Assembly: GCA_029204225.1 (NCBI GenBank)
Contig: CM055102.1
Coordinates: forward strand, 63,035,772-63,099,771
DNA from: Diphasiastrum complanatum
Lineage: Eukaryota > Streptophyta > Lycopodiopsida > Lycopodiales > Lycopodiaceae
Reading direction: 5' to 3'
DNA: 64,000 nucleotides
In this document: piece after piece, positions 52,701-64,000 of the stretch
Position numbering within the stretch: the first letter of the stretch is position 1
Layout of the letters: each line of letters begins with the position of its first letter
Position numbers and translations under genes: made by a program
The notes under the pieces: model-generated
Database searches by the model: none
What the model was told of the DNA's origin: nothing
The model's input: only the letters and a program-made list of their open reading frames with translations

Positions 52701-53284
52701 AAAATCACACCCCTCGCTCGTGGGCTGATCCTCTGGAACGAGTGAAGAGGCCCGAGAGGGGCGCGATATGGTGGCCAAATGGAGGGCTCGTCGCGAAGGA
52801 ATCGTGAGAAGGAGACGTATGGAAAACGGGGGGGGGGGGTAGCGTGGCATTGGCACTTAAGTTTAAAACTTAAGTGGGCCATGCAAGTGTGGGTAAGATT
52901 GGTTGAAAGGCGGGGTTTAGGCTAATTTTTTTCATTTTTGAGTTTTCTTAGCCAAAATTTCTTGACGAAAGGTGTTTTTTAAGTTCTAATGAACTGTAAG
53001 TTAATTTTTTGAGGTTAATTACTTGAGTTAACAGTTGTTAATGGGATTTTGTTGCATTAACGATTAATTTCGGTTTTTTATTGCTTTGAACCCATTTGCC
53101 GATTCATGGGTATAATTTGTACATGAAAGCACGTAGGGTCTAAAAAAATAGTTTTTTTTGTAGACATAGCTTATTTTAGGAATTATTATACCCGCAATGA
53201 ATGCATAAACTGAACGAAGTTGTTTTAATTTTCAATTGGCAAGCAAATGGATACTGATGAAATTTTGGAGGGGGGTGCTACCAA
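49750..53284. other. No gene recognised
   Basis: Strongly AT-rich. Short frames (for example 51,468-51,809) resemble nothing known to me. A G-homopolymer lies near 52,831. TGCTCGCCAA-like words repeat near 52,660-52,705. Confidence 0.5.
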
Positions 53285-54025
53285 GATTCAGCACGATTAG
53301 CGGCGCTTAAACAGAATCTGTGTTTCTTCTGCAATAAACTCGGGCACCATTCTAAACAGTGCCCCGAACAGAAAGCAAAGTCGTTAAGTTTCATGACTGT
53401 GGATTTACCGGCAGGTAAATTGGAAGTCAATTTGTTGAATGATTGTGACTGTAATTGTAACTTTAGTGCAGTCTCTTTCAAGCCTAATGAATTGTTTCGT
53501 GTGAGAGGCAATATTTTAGGGAAAGACATGAATGTGCTATTTGATTCAGGTAGTACTCACAATTTTTTGAATGCTCGACTTATGCAGAAGCTCCGAGTGC
53601 CCACCATGGCTAGTGATCCACGTTACGTGGTCCGTCTTGCCTCAGGGTCAGACACTGAGATTTGGGATGTCAAAGTCTCGAACTTAGAGCTTCGGATGCA
53701 GGACTATGTTGAGCCGTCACATAAGACCAAGTAAATCTCCATGGGGAGCACCTATCCTTCTTAAGGGTAAGAAAGATGGGAGTTTCCGGCTATGTGTAGA
53801 TTATAAGGGTCTAAACAAATTTACAGTTAAAAATAAATACCCATTGCCCAGGATGGACGATCTCATAGATCGATTGAATGGAGCTAAATACTTCATGAAA
53901 ATTGATCTACGTACGGGATACAATCAAAGTAGGATACATTCGGAAGATGTATCTAAAATTGGTTTTAGGACCAGGTTTGGCCACTATGAGTTTCTTGTAT
54001 TACCCTTTGGTTTGACAAATTGTAG
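53285..54025 (+). pseudogene. Ty3/gypsy fragment D: zinc knuckle, protease, start of RT
   Basis: The same family as fragments A and B. A CX2CX4HX4C knuckle (CFFCNKLGHHSKQC) is followed by the aspartic protease with VLFDSGSTHNFL, which keeps the D-S-G active site. An internal deletion at about 53,712 jumps from the protease tail into RT, where [42 protein letters not shown] and [10 protein letters not shown] are readable. It ends at about 54,025 against LTR-X. The RT catalytic DD is not included. Confidence 0.9.
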
Positions 54026-54030
54026 TGGGT

Positions 54031-55195
<1,165 letters not shown>

Positions 55196-56558
55196 AACAA
55201 ACTCATGGAGCGAATGAGGGCTCGACAAGAGGCTTGTAGATCAAGTAGATTGGTTGACTATACCCATCATCCTCCGAGGAGATTCAGTTGACTCCACTCA
55301 TTTATGGTCGAGGTGTTTCCCCTTCCCATGAGGGTCCCTCCCCCATCCACTACTAGTGCCTCCTCCTGACATTCTCAGGACACGGGAGAGCACAGGAGGG
55401 GCTACCTCAGTGTCTCCTATTGTGGAGGTTGAGGCGGTGATGATGATCCACTTGAGATAGTCATGAGTCCAACATGTCATCCTAGAACGTCTCATCGTAG
55501 GGACTCCTTACTCTGAGAGACACTTACTCATGACGCAGCACATAGGGCACATGATTTCAGTTTTTTATAAACATTCAAAACTGTATGAAATGTAGCACAG
55601 GTTCAAAAAACAATAGATTGCACTGGTTTCTGCCTTTTGCAATGCTTGTAGATTTTTTTGTTGAATGTAATGTTTGTAGAACAATGACATTGCTATTCGT
55701 AGTGATTTAACAAATGAAATGTTATCAAGCCTCCTAGATGAGCAATGGGATAAAAAGAGTAATTGCAATATTGAGTGCATAGTTAATAGATCATCAATGA
55801 AATTTAGATAACATATAAAATTAAATGCTTTGTTCAACATTTTATTATAGAAGATGGTCCAAAATTGGCAATGAATGGAAGGCATTGGATCAAGATTTCA
55901 CATTGAATCATCGAGTTCAAACAGAAACCCAAGTGCAACAAATGATAATATTATTACAACAATTGAGGTGGAGGAAGATTGGACACTGAATCACATTTGA
56001 TCAGAGCTTACTTTGCTGCAATATGATATTCTTCAACACTTTTGTTTTCGAGTCAACAAGAGATTGGTACGTGTATGTGTGTTTTCTTTAATACACATTT
56101 GAAATGACTTTCAATGAGTTTATTTAAACTAATTTCAGTGTTTTCACTATTTTGCGCTTGCATTTAAAATTATCCCAATGTTGGTATTGTTTTTTTAACA
56201 AGTTTCTTTGATGTATAGGTAAGACCAAGACAAGAAATCCGTATATAATGCAAGGATTTAAATTCAAGCATAGTGATTGTCGAAACTGCATAAACATTGG
56301 GATGGTAGACATGCAACAATGTACTTTGAGAAAAAAGAAATAGAAAGTTGTCTCAAATGACTTCAAGATTTCATCGAACTTATAGTATTCAATATTTTGG
56401 AAAATGCACATTGTTAGTAAAATCAAAATAAAATATTCGTGGCTTTCAATAATAGCCCATGGTCACTTTTTGTTTGCCTCTATGCATCATCATGTGATGA
56501 TATTTATTTATATATTTGTATTTTATATCAACAAGTAGTTACACTTATATATTGATAT
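55196..56558. other. No gene recognised; decayed repeat at 55.25-55.50 kb
   Basis: The segment at about 55,320-55,460 (TCCTGACATTCTCAGGA..., TGTGGAGGTTGAGGCGGTGA) is weakly similar to 63,565-63,690. The rest is AT-rich and empty as far as I can tell. Confidence 0.45.
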
Positions 56559-57238
56559 CTACATTCCAATCATAAGTGTCCGAGGCAGATCATCAAGCAT
56601 TGCAACTTCGCTATCCACCTCCAGAGTAGCTTTATCTGGGATAGCTTCATGCTTGTAGGACCTTGTAGACGATAGTAGGACTTGCAGCAGTTCATGTTGG
56701 AACTGATGAACAATATTTGTTGATACTTCAGGGCATTGGAAATGCAACTTAAAACATTGAGTGTATATATTAGCCAATGTCTAATAACGTATAATTACAC
56801 AAACATAATATCATCAAAATACTAGAAGTTGATAAATTTACCTCACGTATATTAACGTTTGGAGTTTGCATCATATACCAAGCGGAAAAAGATTTAACAT
56901 TCCAAATGGAAAACCATCCGTAGCTGAATGCATTGTCTAGTTGCGAAGACTTAAAGATTACAACAAAAAATTGTTAAATTATAATTCAGTATAATTTTAG
57001 ACTATATGCCATCGTGTAAATAAAAAATCAGTGACAAGGTCCTTTTACCTTTGCATCAACAATCTCCATATAGGTATTTACATTCAGCCCATATGGCTTG
57101 GGCACTCCACCATCCTCTTGTACAAGAAGTTGACAATGGAATGGGTGGCATTCAAGGAATTCATTTTCATGCACACAGGTGTGTAGCTTCCAGTAGAATC
57201 CACTTTTAAAGATATAACGTGCACGCTCTAATGTGTGC
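56559..57238 (-). pseudogene. Unidentified three-exon gene fragment
   Basis: Three minus-strand coding blocks are joined by clean splice signals. Exon a, 57,238-57,051 (acceptor TAGTAG, donor GCAAAG|GTAAAA), reads YIFKSGFYWKLHTCVHENEF and PKPYGLNVNTYMEIVDAK. Exon b, about 56,947-56,842, reads SSQLDNAFSYGWFSIWNVKS and YMMQTPNVNIRE, with donor GAG|GTAAAT. Exon c, 56,774-56,559, reads ANIYTQCFKLHFQCPEVSTN and DKATLEVDSEVAMLDDLPRT to a stop. All three are open and roughly phase-consistent, about 170 codons. I do not recognise the domain. It lies next to CACTA copy C, so it may be a captured host-gene piece or part of another mobile element. Confidence 0.45.
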
Positions 57239-57339
57239 TACTAGCAAATGACAAGCAATGAATGACTAGAATCTATAAGAGTTTCCAAAAAACAAATTTT
57301 ACAAAAAGAAACTCTCATACTCTGCACAATATTGAAGAT

Positions 57340-57530
57340 GGTTGCCTCTTTGTTTATGTGCTTGAAGAGCCTTCTAGCTTTCCTCTCTCGATGGAACAGA
57401 TGCCCAAAACATGGAGAAGTATATGTGTAACAAAAGCCATAAAGACTCTAAGTGTAGAAACTCTCACAACCTCCAAAAAACTAGGTGTATAATGGTTCTC
57501 TCTCACATACTAGTAGTAACTCAAGGTAGG
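57340..57530 (+). repeat. Repeat flanking CACTA copy C (left)
   Basis: Matches 14,674-14,890 (inverted) and 4176-4320; copy C lacks a ~50-bp segment present in the other two. Confidence 0.75.
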
Positions 57531-57554
57531 CACTACTACAAAACGCACTCATTT

Positions 57555-57915
57555 CGACATGTGATTGCGACGGATTTTGGGAAATCTCATAAAATGTCGG
57601 AAACCATCGAAATCCCGTAAAAAAGAACCTCGGCAGCCTCCGATAGCTGGCAGGAATATAATTTAAAACAAGATGTTGGAATTTAACAGCTATAAAATAT
57701 GACGGAGTCTGACATTCGACGTGGGTGCCATCTGGCAAATTTTCACTGAAGTGGCATCCTAGTAGGATGTCGGCATGCGACACAATTTTGACTATGTCGG
57801 ATTTTGACATACAGAGCAGCAATCCGTGTCGATGATTTGATGTTTTGGCTTCTAAAAAGAGATGTCGGATTTTGGTGGACCCTACAGATGTCGGATTCTG
57901 ACACTATGTTCGTAT
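57555..57915 (+). repeat. Left subterminal repeat region of CACTA copy C
   Basis: Many short TGTCGG(A/C) or reverse TCCGACA words occur, for example near 57,595, 57,677, 57,768, 57,799, 57,863 and 57,889. The same class of words occurs at 4350-4660 and 14,385-14,620. Confidence 0.75.
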
Positions 57916-58032
57916 TCCCTCCCGTGAGCTTCATTTTGTTCTAGCTTTGGCATTTGGAGCTTGAGGTCTTTGGAGGCTTCAGATTCATATTTTGGAGGTT
58001 TTTATTTGTTAATTTAGTTGTTTTTCATGTTT

Positions 58033-60016
<1,984 letters not shown>

Positions 60017-60944
60017 TGGGTGAGGAGAAAATTGTGTTGAGGGAAATCGAAGTTTGCTCTTTTGATTGATTAAGTATCTGTTAAGCAAGATGAGTGTTGA
60101 TTACACATGGAGGCATTGAATGAGGAGAGGATATTTGAAGTTTGATAAGCATTTTTCTACAATCAAGAGGAGAAAGTGATTTATAATTCTTTTTTGGAAG
60201 AGAAAGAGAGAAGAGCATCTTCACGATAGAAATTTAATAAGTTAATCAGCGGCATGATGGGATTGGTCATGACATTGTAGATATGAATAGTGTTGTTGCT
60301 TGGTGGTAGGGAGAAAATCTAATTCCATAGTGTGCATGCTTGATGCAAGAAATGATTGTCATAAAGGAGTACATTAACAACAAAGATTGTTTTTGTCAAT
60401 AGCTAGTTGTCTTGAGAAATTTGGTCAAGTGGTCATGGTGGTGTGATTGATTGTTGATAGTATGCTTTGGTCAATTTTTGACATATTTGCAAAGGAGAAT
60501 GTAATTGCTTCTTATTTCATGTTAGTGGAAGTTATTCAAGTACATTACCGTATAATTGGAAAATCAATGTTGTGCCTACTTAACTCAAAAAAAAAATATT
60601 TTTTGCTCTTGTGCTTGATTGTAGAAATTGCACATATTTTGACCATATTTCTTTAGGAATGAAATTGCGCACATTTTGCCATCTTAAAATGATTTTGATG
60701 TCGATTCAAGTGACATGAAGATGTCAACATGAATAGACTTCTTGTTTTTGTCCCAATGTTTCAAGCATGGAGTGTTTGGAAGTTTAAAATTAGTCCCTAT
60801 ATTGTTGGGTTCACAATTTTTTCATAATGCCAATTTGTAGATTTTCAGATCTTTGACTAAATAATTATTGTCCAACATATGATAGAATTCATTTCATAAT
60901 TGATTTGTCTATTCAACATCAACAGGTAGTTTTTGCACATACCC

Positions 60945-61949
60945 ATGAGTGGCAGTGGCAGTGGCAGCGGGCGTCGTCGATCTAGATCTGTATATGAAGA
61001 TTACGCCGCCAGCTTGATTGATACCATGTCGCCCTAACAAAGGGCGGTTGTCAGTAGGCAAATGCTTAACATATTAGAAGGCATCGCATAAGGCCCTTCA
61101 TCTCCATCGATTGCTACAGATGAATTGTCCTCCAACCCTCACTACAATTTAAATGTTGATGGGGATGTAATGAGGGATGAAAAAGGGACAATTTTTATTA
61201 ATAAGTTGTGTTTGTTATGTTCCTATTATTTTGGAACAAGTCTTTTGAAAAAATGGTGTCATCAACCTGGAGAATCAAAATCCAGGATTATGCAGGAGGT
61301 GCGAGAAGAATTTTCGCAAGAAAATGAGTTTGATCCAGGACCCATATCAAAATATATGAGCAAATGGATTCGACATAAGAGGGATGCCATGTGGGACAAA
61401 CTTTGGGCAGGCAAGTCAAAACCTGTCTGGGCCAAATTGGAAGGCCAAAGATCCAAATAAATATCGCTTGCGGTGAGTAGGATGACCCATGGCATGAGGA
61501 ATCCTAAGTTAGGATCTAGTGGAAAGGCGGGCCTACAGGCCCAAATGGTATGTATCATTTATATTCTACAATGCATTCTTTACTGTCATCACATATGAAT
61601 TAATGCGTTGAAAATTTTTTAACTTGTCATTCATTTTGTTCTTTTTTATAGCATCATGACTATGGACGCTATCCATCCAAGTCCGAGTATGAAATTGCAT
61701 TTCACAATTCATACACCGGTTTGGTGGCAGAGCTAGCTCATCAGGGCATCCACCCCATAGTGAGTTATATTCATCATTGTGTCCATCAAATTTATTTATA
61801 TGCATATATCATCAGTAAATTGATCTCTGGTCGAAAACTTACCATTGTCACATTTGTTGTTTGTGTTGATGCAGGCACATGTAGCTCCAGATGCAAAGCA
61901 TGTGGCATCTACGGGTCATGGTGATGACGACAGTGTCTCTGATGAGTAG
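60945..61949 (+). pseudogene. CACTA internal gene (Transposase_24/TNPA-like candidate), three exons
   Basis: Exon 1, 60,945-61,547, begins MSGSGSGSGRRRSRSVYEDY; exon 2 is 61,652-61,759; exon 3 is 61,875-61,949. Both introns have GT-AG ends and phase 0, giving about 262 codons. Features: a Gly-Ser and Arg N-terminus, a basic helical middle (ISKYMSKWIRHKRDAMWDKL), HHDYGRYPSKSEYEIAFHNS, and an acidic end DDDSVSDE. Three in-frame stops (TAA at about 61,035, 61,089 and 61,458) break it. The location inside a CACTA element and the W...K..R..W pattern suggest the plant Ptta/En/Spm Transposase_24 group, which binds subterminal repeats; this assignment is tentative. A related exon 1 is at 29,895-30,405. 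Confidence 0.55.
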
Positions 61950-62378
61950 TAGTAGTGTATAATATAATGTAGTTTTTTTGTTTTCGGATGTATGTATATC
62001 ATCACAATGTATTGTACATGATGCGGAAAGTCTCACAATATTATGTAATATAATGTTTGAATTTTGTTATAATGTTCAAATTTCAATGATTTTGAGCTGT
62101 GAATATTGAATGGATTGTAATTTCCATACGTTAGTTATGAAGTTGTGAATTGCTATCCACTTAGTTAATTCGTAAGTGAAGTTGTGAATGAACCCTAAAA
62201 TGCAAAAAACATTTCAAACTTGTTCAAAGAAAATGTTTCAAAGTTGTTAGGCTTTTTAAAACTTCATTCAGCAATTAAATCATCATCCATGGTATGCGTA
62301 ATGCTTAATTTAATTAAAGACAACTTAGATCTTATGACCGACCACATTACATTATGAACACCTATCAGATGCATCCTT

Positions 62379-62488
<110 letters not shown>

Positions 62489-62689
62489 AAGGACCAGTTA
62501 TGCTAGATAAAAGAATATTAATAGGATTGGCAAAAACATGACTCATGATCACTAACTTCATTTTAAAACAATCGTATTAAGGAATCAATAGTTGAACTCA
62601 ATGCAGCATCTCATCAGCTTTGATCCTATTTTCAAAAAAATGCGTGCATAAACTGTGCGGCAAATACAATCAAATTTTTTTTTAATGCT

Positions 62690-63240
62690 TTTTGCAATGT
62701 CGGATTTTGACATCCATTTCAACCCTAAAACAGATGTCGGCGGACATTTCCGACATGTATAAGAATGTTCTCAGTGCGTCGAAAATATACAGTGGATGTC
62801 AGTTTCCGACACTGGTAAAAATCCGTTAGATTCCGACATCCTATTTAACCCTAAAAAAGATGTCAGGGACAGATGTCGGTAATTTCCGACAGATTAAAAA
62901 AAATGTCCTATGTTCGTTGGAACTTTGTAGAGATGTCGGATTATGATAGTGGGAAAATTTGTCAGTTTTTGACATCCACGTGGACTGTCATTTTCCACGT
63001 GGCGTCCCCAAATGACTGCCTCGTGGCGACAGTTTTCGACATGTTTTAAGGTGACGGATTCCGACATCTAATTTGAATTACAATCCGGCAGTCTGCGGGT
63101 AGCCGGAAAGGAAGATATGTTAGATTTCGACATGTCAAATTCCGACATATCGTTTGCGACAGATTTTTCGACAGATCCTCCGACATCCCAAATTTGACGA
63201 ATTTGTTTTTCGCAATTCTATGTCGGAGTATATGTCAAAA
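62690..63240 (+). repeat. Right subterminal repeat region of CACTA copy C
   Basis: Dense TGTCGGA/TTCCGACA words in both orientations, for example near 62,699, 62,737, 62,798, 62,834, 62,873, 63,058, 63,142 and 63,222. Part of it (62,960-63,110) is present inverted at 29,740-29,885. Confidence 0.75.
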
Positions 63241-63260
63241 ACAACTACTTTTAGTTGTTG

Positions 63261-63440
63261 TAAGAGAATTGGACCCCTTCTCTTACTCCTAATTTAATTG
63301 GCTTAGTGACATAAGGACCCTCAAACTTGATTGGACCAATTTCATGGATCTCTATCTTTTGATTGGTCACATGATCATAAGTGTCACTCACCCTCTCTCA
63401 TCATGACAAATGTAGAAAGCCTAATCTAGGTCGAGCCACA
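63261..63440 (+). repeat. Repeat flanking CACTA copy C (right)
   Basis: 63,300-63,440 is the reverse complement of 29,601-29,735, outside the apparent CACTA end. No coding sequence. Confidence 0.7.
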
Positions 63441-64000
63441 TCACACTCCAGATTTGGCCCTATCACCTACTAACATGTGTATAAGTACTAAAAAAAGTCT
63501 AGACACTCCTAAACTCAACATAGATAACTTTAACCAAATTTTCGCAAGGACCCTTCTCCCACCTTATAACTATTAGTGCCGCTTCTCGATATTCTCAAGA
63601 AAGAGAACGTCACAGGAACTGCCTCAATGTGGGTGGTTGTGGAGACGATTGTGGTGATGAAGATATTGCCGAGGTGACCTCTCCAGCTCCCTCAAACCTC
63701 GGTTAATTAATGAGAGAATTTAATGTGCACATTTCTTTTATATGCAGTAAATCTACTCACAATAATGAATAAAACAAGTGTACTGGTGGATCAACTCAAC
63801 TATGGATTTCATATAGAGAATGTATACAAGTCATCATCAATATGTGTGTTTGTGACTCCAAGGAGAGTACATCATGCTTATGCATGCGTACATATTAAGA
63901 TGCATGATATAGCCACCATATTCTTCAAAGCCACACTTAAAATTTCAAAGCATGTCCTTTAACTCATGTACCACCTTGATGAACTTGACTCTCGAGCAAG
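63441..64000. other. No gene recognised
   Basis: Short frames only. 63,565-63,690 is weakly similar to 55,320-55,460. Confidence 0.45.

Noticed and set aside
52482-52882. Overlapping minus-strand frames at 52.5-52.9 kb
   Set aside because: Frames rely on a G-homopolymer and show no motif; treated as chance.

Overview
This window looks like nuclear DNA of a land plant with a large, repeat-rich genome. The evidence is Ty1/copia and Ty3/gypsy LTR retrotransposons whose primer-binding sites match plant initiator tRNA-Met, CACTA and hAT DNA transposons, spliceosomal introns, and the last exon of a plant receptor-like cytoplasmic kinase. Long (GA)n/(CT)n arrays, about 2.5 kb in total by my count, run through it. 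A ParB-like/DNA-methyltransferase gene hints at a non-seed plant such as a fern or moss, but that is only a guess.

Layout. 1-4.17 kb: tail of a copia element (RNase H, 3' LTR), then gypsy fragment A (gag to RNase H). 4.17-6.95 kb: CACTA copy A with several GA arrays. 7.25-7.92 kb: minus-strand LTR with PBS. 7.92-10.98 kb: gypsy fragment B (RNase H, integrase, chromodomain-like tail, 3' LTR). 10.98-12.15 kb: two copies of another LTR ('LTR-X') tail to tail, a 440-bp inverted repeat. 12.43-14.89 kb: CACTA copy B, inverted. 15.85-16.52 kb: another minus-strand LTR. 16.5-23.9 kb: mostly unannotatable, apart from the 3' exon of an RLCK gene (20.6-21.1 kb, minus). 23.9-26.3 kb: decayed hAT transposase (minus).

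28.8-29.6 kb: miniature LTR-X element. 29.6-30.7 kb: CACTA deletion derivative. 30.7-34.8 kb: two copia fragments. 34.8-38.4 kb: 3' part of a Tat/Athila-like gypsy element with an extra open reading frame, ending in LTR-X. LTR-X is interrupted at 38,372 by a gypsy 5' LTR and PBS. 40.3-41.8 kb: unrecognised Cys/His-rich protein gene (minus). 43.8-46.0 kb: tandem repeats and two GC-rich palindromes. 46.6-49.7 kb: multi-exon gene with a ParB-like DGNHR motif and a beta-order amino-methyltransferase. 53.3-54.0 kb: gypsy fragment D. 54.0-55.2 kb: LTR-X, GA array and a flank duplicated at 11.4-12.4 kb. 56.6-57.2 kb: unidentified three-exon fragment. 57.5-63.3 kb: the longest CACTA copy (C), with an internal three-exon gene.

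Almost every coding region is broken by stops, frameshifts or truncation, so this is a nested transposon graveyard. The RLCK exon is the only clearly intact cellular coding sequence. The most unusual content is the ParB/methyltransferase gene: its splice sites and phases are largely preserved although it carries several frameshifts.
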